From DATJGR01 sp963787045 (lineage in GTDB: Bacteria > Pseudomonadota > Gammaproteobacteria > Pseudomonadales > Azotimanducaceae), in NCBI GenBank assembly GCA_963787045.1, contig CAWBBR010000012.1, positions 124,001 to 188,000 on the forward strand: a stretch of 64,000 nt of DNA. The letters are read 5' to 3'. Below, in pieces: positions 45,545-53,925 of the stretch (within the stretch, counting starts at the first letter, position 1; each line of letters begins with the position of its first letter). A program made the position numbers and the translations under genes. The notes beneath the pieces were generated by a model. That model saw only the letters and a program-made list of their open reading frames with translations. It made no database searches and was not told the origin of the DNA.

Positions 45545-46741
45545 ATGAACACAGCCGGACTTTCGCAAGCTCGTCTCGCCCGCATGCATGACACCATGAA
45601 CGGCCACGTTGCGCGTGGCGACTTACCGGGACTCGTCACGTTGGTGTGCCGCCGCGGCGAAGTTCACGTCGACGCCATCGGGCAGCAAGCCGTCGGCGGA
45701 TCGAAACCGATGCAGCGAGACACGCTGTTCCGCATCGCGTCGATGACCAAACCGATCACCGCGGTGGCGACGATGATACTCATCGAGGAAGGCAGGCTGC
45801 GCCTCGACGATCCCGTCGATCGCTTCCTTCCGGAACTCGCCAACCGCCGCGTACTGGCGCGGATCGACGCACCGGTGGACGAAACGGTGCCGGCGCACCG
45901 GCCGATCACCACGCGCGATCTGCTGACGTTCCGCTTCGGGATGGGATTCGTACTCGCGCCTCCCGGCAAGTATCCGATCCAGAAAGCCATCGGCGACGCC
46001 GGTCTGTTGCCCGGACCCAACCCGTCGCCGATGCCGCCGGACGAGTGGATGAAGAAGCTCGGTTCGCTGCCGTTGCTGCATCAGCCCGGCGAGCAATGGG
46101 CGTATCACACGGGATCCGACGTGCTCGGCGTGCTCGTCGCGCGCGCCGCCGATCAACCGTTCCCAACATTCCTGCACGAGCGCATTTTCGCGCCGCTCGG
46201 CATGAAAGACACCGCGTTTCACGTACCGCCGGAAAAGCTCGGTCGATTGCCGCCGTCGTACGTGGCCGATCCGGGTACCGGCAAACTGAAACTGCACGAC
46301 GATCCGGCGGACAGCCGCTGGGCCAAGCCGCCGGCATTCGCATCCGGCGGCGGCGGCCTGGTGTCCACCGTGGACGACTATCTGGCGTTCTGTCAGATGC
46401 TGCTCGACAAGGGGCGTTATGGTCGCGAGCGGATTCTGTCGCGGCCGTCGGTCGAACTGATGACCACCGACCAGCTGACGCAACAGCAGAAGGCCGCCGC
46501 GAGTCTGTTCTTCGGCGACGGCGTCGGCTGGGGCTTCGGCGTTTCGGTGGTCACGCGACGCACCAACCTGTTCGCCCCCGGACGCTTCGGTTGGGACGGC
46601 GGCATCGGCACGTCCGGGTACACCGACCCCGCGGAAGAACTCATCGGCATCCTGATGACGCAGCGGATGATGGATTCGCCGAGTCCGCCGAAAGCGTTCG
46701 TGGACTTCTGGTCTGCTGCGTATCAGGCAATCGACGACTGA
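45545..46741 (+). CDS. Serine hydrolase, class C beta-lactamase/esterase type
   Basis: A 398-residue penicillin-binding-protein-like serine hydrolase. The nucleophile motif SMTK is in TLFRIASMTKPITAVATMIL, the second motif is YHT in QWAYHTGSDVLGVL and the third region is WDGGIGTSGYTDPAE. No signal peptide is seen, so an EstB-type cytoplasmic esterase is likelier than a true beta-lactamase. Confidence 0.88.
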   Translation: MNTAGLSQARLARMHDTMNGHVARGDLPGLVTLVCRRGEVHVDAIGQQAVGGSKPMQRDTLFRIASMTKPITAVATMILIEEGRLRLDDPVDRFLPELANRRVLARIDAPVDETVPAHRPITTRDLLTFRFGMGFVLAPPGKYPIQKAIGDAGLLPGPNPSPMPPDEWMKKLGSLPLLHQPGEQWAYHTGSDVLGVLVARAADQPFPTFLHERIFAPLGMKDTAFHVPPEKLGRLPPSYVADPGTGKLKLHDDPADSRWAKPPAFASGGGGLVSTVDDYLAFCQMLLDKGRYGRERILSRPSVELMTTDQLTQQQKAAASLFFGDGVGWGFGVSVVTRRTNLFAPGRFGWDGGIGTSGYTDPAEELIGILMTQRMMDSPSPPKAFVDFWSAAYQAIDD

Positions 46742-46750
46742 CTCCGTCGC

Positions 46751-47206
46751 TCACGTCGGCGGCGGATTCTTCAAGCGCCACCTGAAATCGCAGAACGCCG
46801 CGCCCTTCATGAGCGTTTGCGTACGGGTGAACTGCCAATCGGGCCGCAACGACGCCTCGTTGGCGAAGTCCACGCCGCAGGTGAGCAGTGCGCCGATCTC
46901 CGGTTCGCCGATGGCACGGAAATGCTCGGCGAACCGACACTTCGTCATGTTGACGCCGAACGTCGTATCGGTGTCTTCGACGACCTCCGATTCCACCGGA
47001 AACATGCTCGGCGCGCCACTGCTGCGCGGGTGCAGATTGCGCGCCTGTATGCGCCGCGCCTGCCACTTCGCATAGTCGTTGGCGATCGCGCTTCCCACGA
47101 TGCCGAGCGCACGCTCCTTGCCGAGTTCCTGCTCCATCGCCTTCACGATCGGAATGACCGCGCGCGCCTGAATCTTCACCGCTTCGAGTATGTCGGGCTT
47201 GCTCAT
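46751..47206 (-). CDS. ATC hydrolase-like protein
   Basis: A 151-residue protein resembling L-2-amino-thiazoline-4-carboxylic acid hydrolase (EDTDTTFGVNMTKCRFAEHF, ALLTCGVDFANEASLRPDW). The conserved Cys in MTKCRFAE and CGVDFA match the family's pattern. Known members open a thiazoline ring; this role is by homology only. It overlaps the DUF1272 gene by four bases. Confidence 0.7.
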   Translation of the reverse strand: MSKPDILEAVKIQARAVIPIVKAMEQELGKERALGIVGSAIANDYAKWQARRIQARNLHPRSSGAPSMFPVESEVVEDTDTTFGVNMTKCRFAEHFRAIGEPEIGALLTCGVDFANEASLRPDWQFTRTQTLMKGAAFCDFRWRLKNPPPT

Positions 47207-47511
47207 CGTCGCACCGGCGGGATCGATTTGATCGAAGCAGCGAACTTCGCGTGCGTCGCCGCATCTACCGGGCGATGTCTCGCCTTGGTGCCGGCTGGGT
47301 ATCTGCCGAGGAAGTTGTCGCCCTTCAGATTGTTCGACGGACGCACCGGCCTGCGCTCGAATCCGCCGCCGCAGTTCGGGCACACGTTTTCGAGCACTTC
47401 GTCGACGCACGTCGCACAGAACGTGCATTCGAACGAGCAGATGCGCGCTTCCGCCGACTCGGGCGGAAGCGCTACGTTGCAGTGTTCGCAGTTCGGCCTG
47501 AGTTCGAGCAC
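47203..47511 (-). CDS. DUF1272 zinc-ribbon-like protein
   Basis: A 102-residue protein with the DUF1272 pattern: LELRPNCEHCNVALPPESAE, ICSFECTFCATCVDEVLENV and CPNCGGGFERRPVRP, giving several CxxC pairs. GTG at 47511 is preferred, behind GAGGGG. The function is unknown; zinc binding is inferred from the cysteine pairs. Confidence 0.85.
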   Translation of the reverse strand: MLELRPNCEHCNVALPPESAEARICSFECTFCATCVDEVLENVCPNCGGGFERRPVRPSNNLKGDNFLGRYPAGTKARHRPVDAATHAKFAASIKSIPPVRR

Positions 47512-47530
47512 GATCCCCTCGACGCCACCG

Positions 47531-47938
47531 TTAGCCAGGCACGCGCTCGAACGTGGGTATCCCACTCGGTATTTGATGGAACGCCTGCTTGTCGATCGTG
47601 AAGATCGCCATCTGCGGGGTGCCGTACAGCGACGGGTCGTCCATCGTTCCCACCTTGACGATGGCGGCGCCGGGCAAACCCGCGGATCGCGTCGTCAGAT
47701 GCGTGCCGCACTCGCCGCAGAATTCGCGCGTCACCCCATTCGGCAGGTCTTTACGCTTGAACGCTTTTGGCGCGCCCTTCGTGTATTTGAAGCCCGACTC
47801 CGGCATCGCCATGATCACGTTCGGGCTGCCGCCGGTGAGGTACTGACACTCGCGGCAATGGCACTGACCCTTGAACACCGGCTCGCCTTCCGACTGATAG
47901 CGCACCGCTTTGCAATAACAACCGCCTTCGAATTTCAT
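47531..47938 (-). CDS. GFA (glutathione-dependent formaldehyde-activating)-family protein
   Basis: A 135-residue zinc protein of the GFA/CENP-V family. Cysteine clusters: GGCYCKAVRY, GQCHCRECQYLTGGSP and FCGECGTHLTT. The original enzyme, Gfa, speeds formation of hydroxymethyl-glutathione; most small members have unknown roles. It is first of the GFA-DUF1272-ATC hydrolase run. Confidence 0.88.
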   Translation of the reverse strand: MKFEGGCYCKAVRYQSEGEPVFKGQCHCRECQYLTGGSPNVIMAMPESGFKYTKGAPKAFKRKDLPNGVTREFCGECGTHLTTRSAGLPGAAIVKVGTMDDPSLYGTPQMAIFTIDKQAFHQIPSGIPTFERVPG

Positions 47939-47996
47939 TGCTGACTCTCCGTCTGATGCTTGCTCCGCCCGTGCCGATGATCGCACACTCTCGCGC

Positions 47997-48767
47997 ATGC
48001 GAGTGGCTACCTGGAACATCAACGGACTGCGTGCCCGTCTGGACTATCTGCGCTTCTGGTTGCAGTCGCGCAAACCGGATGTGGTCGGCCTGCAGGAACT
48101 GAAAATCACCGACGACGAATTCCCGGCGGAGTTCTTCTCTGAGCTCGGCTATCACGCCACCACGTACGGGCAGAAGGCGTGGAACGGCGTCGCGGTGCTG
48201 AGCTTGCGCCCTGCGGAAGTGCTCGAACGAGGCCTGCCGGGTGAGGACGACTTCGGCGCGCGGCTGTTGCGCGTGAAAGTCGACGAGTTGCAGTTCACCA
48301 CGGTCTATTGTCCCAACGGCAAAGACCTCGGCCACGACGACTTCCCGAAGAAACTCGCGTGGTTCGATTCGTTGTTGCGCTACTGGGCGACGCAAGACCG
48401 CAACACGCCCGCGGTACTGTGCGGCGACTTCAACCTCGTTCCCACGGCGCTCGACACCTGGCTTACCGGCGACACCGACGATCTGATCTTCCACACCAAG
48501 GCCGAACGCGATCGATTCGCCGCCCTGCTCGATCTCGGCTTGACCGATCTGTTCCGGCAACGCCATCCCGACAAGAAAGCGTTCTCGTGGTGGGACTATC
48601 GCGGCGGCGCATTCCACAAGGGGCAAGGCTTGCGGATCGACATGGTGCTGGCGACCGCCGCGGTCGCGCAGCGCGTGAAGGAAGTGGAGATCGATCGCGA
48701 CTATCGCAAGAAGGTCGAAGGGTTCATCGCTTCGGATCACGCGCCGGTGTTTGCCGACCTCGACTAG
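47997..48767 (+). CDS. xthA: Exodeoxyribonuclease III
   Basis: An AP endonuclease/3'-5' exonuclease of 256 residues for base excision repair. Key motifs: ATWNINGLRARLDYLRFW, VVGLQELKITDDEFP, LCGDFNLVPTALDTW and the C-terminal FIASDHAPVFADLD. The catalytic Glu, Asp-Asn and Asp-His positions are all present. It stands alone between two minus-strand runs. Confidence 0.92.
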   Translation: MRVATWNINGLRARLDYLRFWLQSRKPDVVGLQELKITDDEFPAEFFSELGYHATTYGQKAWNGVAVLSLRPAEVLERGLPGEDDFGARLLRVKVDELQFTTVYCPNGKDLGHDDFPKKLAWFDSLLRYWATQDRNTPAVLCGDFNLVPTALDTWLTGDTDDLIFHTKAERDRFAALLDLGLTDLFRQRHPDKKAFSWWDYRGGAFHKGQGLRIDMVLATAAVAQRVKEVEIDRDYRKKVEGFIASDHAPVFADLD

Positions 48768-48769
48768 CC

Positions 48770-49283
48770 TCAGCGCGCGCCGGCGTTCGGATCGTGGTAT
48801 TTGCCTTTGCCCATCACTTTGTCGCTGCGGTGCGTCTTGTCGAGCGCGGCGACGGGATCCGCGTCGGGGGGAAGATCGGTTACTTTCGTTCGCGCCTCGA
48901 TGCGATCGTTGGCAAACGATAGCGCCTGTGCCGACAGATAGCCGCCGGTACCTGCCGAGCGCACGATCACGATGATCTCGTCGCGCTTGTCGCCGTCGAT
49001 ATCGGCGAGGCGTACGTCCTCGATCGTGCCGTCGCGCGGCAGCAGAACGCCGGATTCGAAAATCGTCGTATCGCCCGGTTGCGCGGCGCTCGCGGCATAC
49101 AGCCGCACCGTGTAGCTGCCGATCGAGCGCGCTTCGAAATCGCCTTCCGCGACGATTGCAGTCTGGTTCTCGGGCAAAGCGAATCTTCTTCACGTAGCGC
49201 ACGCTCGTTTCAGAAGGCTCCGCCGCTGCCAACGAAGCCGCCGCACACACCGTCAACAACGCCGCAACGAAACCTCGGTTCAT
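48770..49283 (-). CDS. PliI-like lysozyme inhibitor, one frameshift
   Basis: An exported protein: signal peptide GFVAALLTVCAAASLAAA, then a domain like periplasmic inhibitors of invertebrate-type lysozyme (VAEGDFEARSIGSYTVRLYA, ADIDGDKRDEIIVIVRSAGT, GGYLSAQALSF). The signal/YVKKIRF part and the main domain are in different frames, joined near 49175. The conserved GSYTVRLY and GTGGYLSA loops that touch lysozyme are present. Protection from host or grazer lysozymes is a fair inference. Confidence 0.75.
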
Positions 49284-49287
49284 CCAT

Positions 49288-49785
49288 CTACTCCTGTTGA
49301 TCGTCGTCATCATCGCGCAGTTCTTCCTCGGTCGGCCGCTCGAACCAGGAAGCCCAGAGATCCAGGTATCGCTCTTCGATCGGAAACGTACCGGACGGCA
49401 GATTCGCGTTGCGCGCCGACAGGCGCCGCCACTGTTCGTCGCGGGTAATGTCCAGGAAGCAAACGACGGTACGCGCGCCGAGTGCTTTCGCGCGAGCCCG
49501 ATAGTCGTCGCGTTCGGCGCGACTCCACACGCCCCAGTCGATCACCACGTCGACACCTCGCCGCAACGCCGCCGCCGCAACCTGCCACTGCAACGCTTCG
49601 ACCGCCGTTCGCCGCTCACTCGGCGCGCCTTTCATCACTTCCGGCGCTTCGGGCTCGGGGCCGAACAGTTCGAACAACCATTCGTCTGCGGTGAGACGCA
49701 GCGCGGGCTGATCCTGCTCGATCTGTTTCGCGAGGGTCGTCTTACCGGAGCCCGGCAGTCCGCAGGTGAGAAACAGCGTTGCCAC
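49288..49785 (-). CDS. AAA/P-loop kinase-like protein
   Basis: A 165-residue ATP-binding protein: Walker A in FLTCGLPGSGKTTLAKQIEQ, a mid-region VVIDWGVWSRAERDDYRARA and VCFLDITRDEQWRRLSARN as in zeta-toxin/chloramphenicol-kinase-like small kinases. The substrate is unknown. It begins 1 base from the phosphatase gene and lies in the same run. Confidence 0.82.
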   Translation of the reverse strand: MATLFLTCGLPGSGKTTLAKQIEQDQPALRLTADEWLFELFGPEPEAPEVMKGAPSERRTAVEALQWQVAAAALRRGVDVVIDWGVWSRAERDDYRARAKALGARTVVCFLDITRDEQWRRLSARNANLPSGTFPIEERYLDLWASWFERPTEEELRDDDDDQQE

Positions 49786-50320
49786 TCAGGCAGCGTCCGG
49801 CGGGAACCGCGACGGCATTTCGAACGGTTCGTTCTCATAGACCTCGATCCATGGCAATCCGCGACCTGTTTCGGCAATCGCTCGATGCATGCGTCCGTCG
49901 CGCTTCATCACCGCGTCGGCGAGCGCGACCAGCGTCTCGTTGGGACGTGCGTTCGACGATGCCGCGCGCAGCGCGCGCGCGATCACGAACTCGCTGGTAC
50001 GCGGATTGTGCCGGCACGCGGCGATGAACGCGGTTGCGGTCGAGCGTCCGATGCCCGCCCGGCAATGCACCAGCATCGGACCGGCGCCAGTCGATCCATC
50101 GAGAAACGCGATCAGCTCGCGCGCGTGATCGTGCGTCGGCAGGTCTGTCCTTCGGTCGGCATGTGTATGTCGTGAAAGCGAAGCCGCAGATGCCGTCCGG
50201 CATAGGCGCTACCGAGTCGCGGAAACGCGAAGTCGGGATCGAGCACGCTGACGACGCGCTCGGCTGGCGCGCCGCGACGACTTCAGCAACCCACGACAAA
50301 GGACACACGAGAATCGTCAT
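49786..50320 (-). CDS. Dual-specificity/tyrosine phosphatase-like protein, two frameshifts
   Basis: Coherent pieces: MTILVCPLSWVAEVVAARQP; then SVLDPDFAFPRLGSAYAGRH and RLRFHDIHMPTEGQ in a second frame; then ELIAFLDGSTGAGPMLVHCR and AGIGRSTATAFIAACRHNPR in the third. HCRAGIGRS is a complete cysteine-phosphatase signature. Breaks lie near 50260 and 50127. It resembles small bacterial tyrosine phosphatases that often sit next to other enzymes. Confidence 0.75.
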
Positions 50321-50342
50321 CGCGGGCGGCCGACGCGCGACA

Positions 50343-50747
50343 TCATCCGGCGCGTGCGCGCTTGCGTTCTTCCCGTTCCAGCCTCACGGCCACCATCACC
50401 GCACCCGGGTCGATGGCGCGCGCGGCTACGGCGATTTCCCGATCGAGCCTCGGTCCGTTCACGCGATACGCCGCGCCGGCCGCGTCGCGCAGCAGAAAAT
50501 AGCCGTCGACCATTTCGCGGCGGAACGAGACGTGATCCATCGTGATCGGCGACGTGAACCGCTCCAGCCACGCCTGCAACTTCTCGTTCACCTCGTCCTC
50601 GCGATAGACGCGCGCAGATTCGAACTGCGCGCACGCGAGCGCGAACAACACCGTTTGATCGCCGCGCTTCTTCGGCAACAGCGCGAGCGGCCCCGCATTG
50701 ACGAGCCGCTTCACCACACTCAGCACCTGTTCGTGATTCAAAGCCAT
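50343..50747 (-). CDS. DUF2087-like protein
   Basis: A 134-residue protein. The mid/late part (FALACAQFESARVYREDEVN, KLQAWLERFTSPITMDHVSF, RREMVDGYFLLRDAAGAAYR) fits the DUF2087 pattern, which is often found with transcription factors or alone. The first 35 residues may form a small helical domain. The role is unknown. Confidence 0.75.
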   Translation of the reverse strand: MALNHEQVLSVVKRLVNAGPLALLPKKRGDQTVLFALACAQFESARVYREDEVNEKLQAWLERFTSPITMDHVSFRREMVDGYFLLRDAAGAAYRVNGPRLDREIAVAARAIDPGAVMVAVRLEREERKRARAG

Positions 50748-50780
50748 ACGTCCCGCACCTCGTTGCGGTGATGTTCGTCT

Positions 50781-51356
50781 TCAACGCGCCTTGCGTCTTA
50801 CGACCGGTCGCTGCGGCTTGCGACGCGCGACCTCTTCGAATCCGGCCGCGTCGTACATCGACTTCGAACCGAACCACATCGAATCGTCGCGGCCGCGTTC
50901 GTTCTTGTCCACCGGATACGCTTCGAGCAAACGCGCGCCGCACTTCTTCGCATAGGCGATCGCACCGCGGAGGAGTTCGTGCGCAACGCCTTCGCCGCGA
51001 AATTCCGCCGGCACCACGAAACAGACGATCGACCACACCGGTTGATCGTCCACCGCCTTCATGACTTGCGAACGCTTCAACTTCGCGTAGTCCTCGCGCG
51101 GGCCGAGCGACACCCAGCCGACCGGCGTCTTGCCGCGGTATCCGATCAGACCCGGCGGCTTGCCGCTATCGACCAGTCGCTTCAGTGCAGCTCGGTTCGC
51201 GTTGGCGCGCGTCATGCCGGCCGGTACTTCGGACTCGCCGCTGCGACGATAAAACATGCACCAGCAGCCACGCGCAATCGAACAGCCTTTCGCGTTGAAG
51301 ATGGCTTCGAGGTCGCCCCAGCGTGCAGGGGTCAGCGGATGGACGGTCAGTTTCAT
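50781..51356 (-). CDS. GNAT acetyltransferase with N-terminal CWCM motif (paralogue)
   Basis: A 191-residue acetyltransferase: RGCWCMFYRRSGESEVPAG near the N-terminus, acetyl-CoA loop VPAEFRGEGVAHELLRGAIA and the closing DDSMWFGSKSMYDAAGFEEV. The same N-terminal Cys motif is found in the protein at 30914-31483. It is the first gene of the run to 48770. Confidence 0.82.
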   Translation of the reverse strand: MKLTVHPLTPARWGDLEAIFNAKGCSIARGCWCMFYRRSGESEVPAGMTRANANRAALKRLVDSGKPPGLIGYRGKTPVGWVSLGPREDYAKLKRSQVMKAVDDQPVWSIVCFVVPAEFRGEGVAHELLRGAIAYAKKCGARLLEAYPVDKNERGRDDSMWFGSKSMYDAAGFEEVARRKPQRPVVRRKAR

Positions 51357-51399
51357 TTCGATTCCGTTATGATCGCGACGATTTCAAATGGGGGACCTG

Positions 51400-52651
51400 A
51401 TGAAAATTCGATTCGCGATACTGGGTTTGGCGATTCTATCGGGCGTCGCGCTCGCCGCAACGTCGGGCACCGTCGGCGTGATGATCGGCGCGCCACCACC
51501 CGGCCGGAACAGGTCACGCTCGAGAACTGGCTGTCACCGGCGTTCAACGCGTGGTCGTTCGAGCATCTCGAAGCGATTCTGCCGACGACCACGGTAGACC
51601 GCGGCAACGGTGCAGTCAGCGCGCTCGAGCGCGACCGTACGACCTCGGCAACTTCGAATTCGCCGATTTCACCGGCAAGAATCGCAACCTCTGCGCAGTT
51701 CCTCGAAGACCAGCACATCGATGCGCTGGTGCTGTGGTCGCACGGCAAGCTGCGCCAGGAGGTCTACCGGAACGGCGAGACGGCGCGTACGCGTCACCTG
51801 ATGATGTCCGTCACGAAGTCGTTCACCGGGCTGGTGGCCGAAATGCTGATCGCCGAGGGCAAGCTCGACGAGACGAAACAGGTCACCGATTACGTGCCCG
51901 AGCTGAAGGGCAGTGCCTACGACGGCGCGACGCTGCGCAATCTGCTCAACATGGAAATCGGCATCGACTTCTCCGAGGTCTACGACGATCCCAATTCGAC
52001 GATCTACCAGTTCAGCTACGCCGCCGGTTCCGACCGATACCGCCCGGCGTGAAAGCGTTCCCGTCGCTGTATGAATTCCTGCCCTCCTGCGAAGAAAGGC
52101 GAACACGGTAAGGACTTCCACTACGTCACTGCGAATTCCGAGGTGCTCGGCTGGGTGGTGGAAAAGGTCGCCGGCAGCGGCTTTGCGCACGCGTTCGAAC
52201 AGAAGCTGTTCACCAAAATCGGGCGGAACGCGACGCGTTCGTACGCCAGACCCGCACGGCAAAGCCGTTTCAGGCGGCGGCCTCAACATTACGGCGCGCG
52301 ACGCGCTGCGGCTGGCGGTGATGATGTCGCGCGAAGGCAACTTCAACGGCCAACAGATCGTGCCGGCCGCGGTGGTTGCCGAAGATCGCCGCGGGCAGCA
52401 CGCCGCGGCCGAGCCTCTGGGGCAACGAGAATGGCGGGCACGATCACTCGTACATGTCGCAGTGGTATATCGACCATTCGACCGGCGTCGTGTCTGCCGC
52501 GGGCATCCACGGCCAGACGATCTACTTCCTGCCGAAGAGCGACATCGCGATGGTCACGCAGTCTTCGTATCCGGAGGCGGACGGTCCGTTCTTCGGCGTG
52601 CTCGACGGCTTCTTCGCTGCGGTCGCGAAGGAACTGAAGGGAAAACCGTAG
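51400..52651 (+). CDS. Exported serine hydrolase (beta-lactamase-like), several frameshifts
   Basis: A signal peptide (RFAILGLAILSGVALAA) and a serine-hydrolase domain are clear but split: LENWLSPAFNAWSFEHLEAI and the SVTK nucleophile in HLMMSVTKSFTGLVAEMLIA in one frame, DFHYVTANSEVLGWVVEKVA in another, SGGGLNITARDALRLAVMMS in a third, and MSQWYIDHSTGVVSAAGIHG last. At least four single-base breaks lie near 51505, 52050, 52230 and 52380. The catalytic Ser-Lys and Tyr survive, so errors are likelier than decay. Confidence 0.72.
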
Positions 52652-52711
52652 GTCATTCGAGAGCCGTGCACAACACGGCGGGGATCGACCCCGCCGTTTC
52701 GACGTGCGCAT

Positions 52712-53509
52712 TCAGGCGCCCATGAACGTCAGTATCAGCTCGAGTTGCGCTTCGAGCATCGGCACGCCGGTGTGAATGCCGCGTCCGAGTCGTCGCGCGA
52801 GTTCGAGCAGGCGCGTCTGCTCGGGCGCAACCACGCACTCCGCGACGAGCGTGCTGCGTTCGATCACGGACTCCGGGAACGGCAATGCGTCGTCCGGCTT
52901 GCATGCCGAGCGACGTGCCGTTGATCGCGATGTCGAATCGGCGCGGCTCTGATCGAGGTCAGTGGTGACGGTGATGCCGGGAAACGCGCGGCGAACGCGC
53001 ACCGCGAGTTCGTCTGCCTTCGACCGCGTCCGATTGACGATGCAGAGCGACGCGCAACCGTGCTTCGCCAGCGCGAACGCCACAGCCGAAGCGGCGCCGC
53101 CGGCGCCGGCCAACAGGCAGCGAGCCCCGGCGACACGATGGCCGGCACGCGTGAGTCCGCCGACGAAACCCTCACCGTCGAGAATCGTGCCGACGAGCCG
53201 GCCGTCAGGACGCCGGCAGATCACGTTGACGGCGCCGACCAGACGCGCTTCCGGCGTCAACTCGTCGAGTAAGTCCGCCACCGCGATCTTGTGCGGCATC
53301 GATACGATCGCGCCGGCGAAGTTGCCCACCTGTCGCAATGCCGCAACGCAATTCGCCAGACCATCGGTGCCGACGTGCATCGGCACCAGCACGAATGCGC
53401 CGAACGTTCCGCGCCGCTCGAGCAGCGCGTTCACCATCGCTGGGCTGCGCGACCGGGCGACCGGGTCGGCAATCAGGCCGAGAATCTTCGTCGCACCGGT
53501 TATCGACAT
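52712..53509 (-). CDS. aroE: Shikimate dehydrogenase-type protein, two compensating frameshifts
   Basis: An NADP-dependent shikimate/quinate dehydrogenase-fold protein. It shows the substrate-binding start (ILGLIADPVARSRSPAMVNA), catalytic Lys in GAIVSMPHKIAVADLL, and the dinucleotide loop CLLAGAGGAASAVAFALAKH. Between about 52940 and 52895 the frame is lost: the expected FDIAINGTSLGM is read only in another frame, after which the original frame returns. Length is otherwise normal. It may be the core enzyme or a paralogous member (shikimate dehydrogenase-like). Confidence 0.8.
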   Translation of the reverse strand: MSITGATKILGLIADPVARSRSPAMVNALLERRGTFGAFVLVPMHVGTDGLANCVAALRQVGNFAGAIVSMPHKIAVADLLDELTPEARLVGAVNVICRRPDGRLVGTILDGEGFVGGLTRAGHRVAGARCLLAGAGGAASAVAFALAKHGCASLCIVNRTRSKADELAVRVRRAFPGITVTTDLDQSRADSTSRSTARRSACKPDDALPFPESVIERSTLVAECVVAPEQTRLLELARRLGRGIHTGVPMLEAQLELILTFMGA

Positions 53510-53533
53510 TGTTTTGCCCCCTGCGTCGATCCG

Positions 53534-53917
53534 TCAGGACCCGGATGGATAGACGACTTCGTCGTCGGCGATCCGTTCGCCGACGATCAGGTACGTGAAA
53601 GTCTCGGCGCCGGTATTGTCGAGGTAGTGCGCTTCGGCCTGCCCCGCCGGAAAGCAGACGAAGCTACCGGACGTAGTTCGAACTGTCCGGCGTCCGAGAT
53701 GCAACGTCGCGCGGCCGCTGAGTGCGTACAGATGCTCCTCCTCCTTCGTGTGCCAATGACCGGGTTTCGTATTCGATCCGGGCGGCAACTCCAGCAAGCC
53801 GACGCCGACCTTTGCGGCGCCGCCGACATCGCCGAGCGCTTTGCCGTGTATCTCCCGGTCGGTTCCCGCGTACCAGGTTTCGAACGCCACTTCGCCGACG
53901 TGCACTGGATGCTTCAC
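53534..53917 (-). CDS. Cupin-domain protein
   Basis: A 127-residue single cupin barrel. The metal motif is complete: GHWHTKEEEHLYALSGRATL in the first half and FPAGQAEAHYLDNTG in the second. No substrate can be named. It follows the MFS transporter gene by eight bases and may be expressed with it. Confidence 0.82.
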   Translation of the reverse strand: MKHPVHVGEVAFETWYAGTDREIHGKALGDVGGAAKVGVGLLELPPGSNTKPGHWHTKEEEHLYALSGRATLHLGRRTVRTTSGSFVCFPAGQAEAHYLDNTGAETFTYLIVGERIADDEVVYPSGS

Positions 53918-53925
53918 GTTCGCTG

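Noticed and set aside
44193..45548. 451-codon plus-strand frame
   Set aside because: Antisense to the APH(6)-like and CPBP genes, composition of a shadow ORF.
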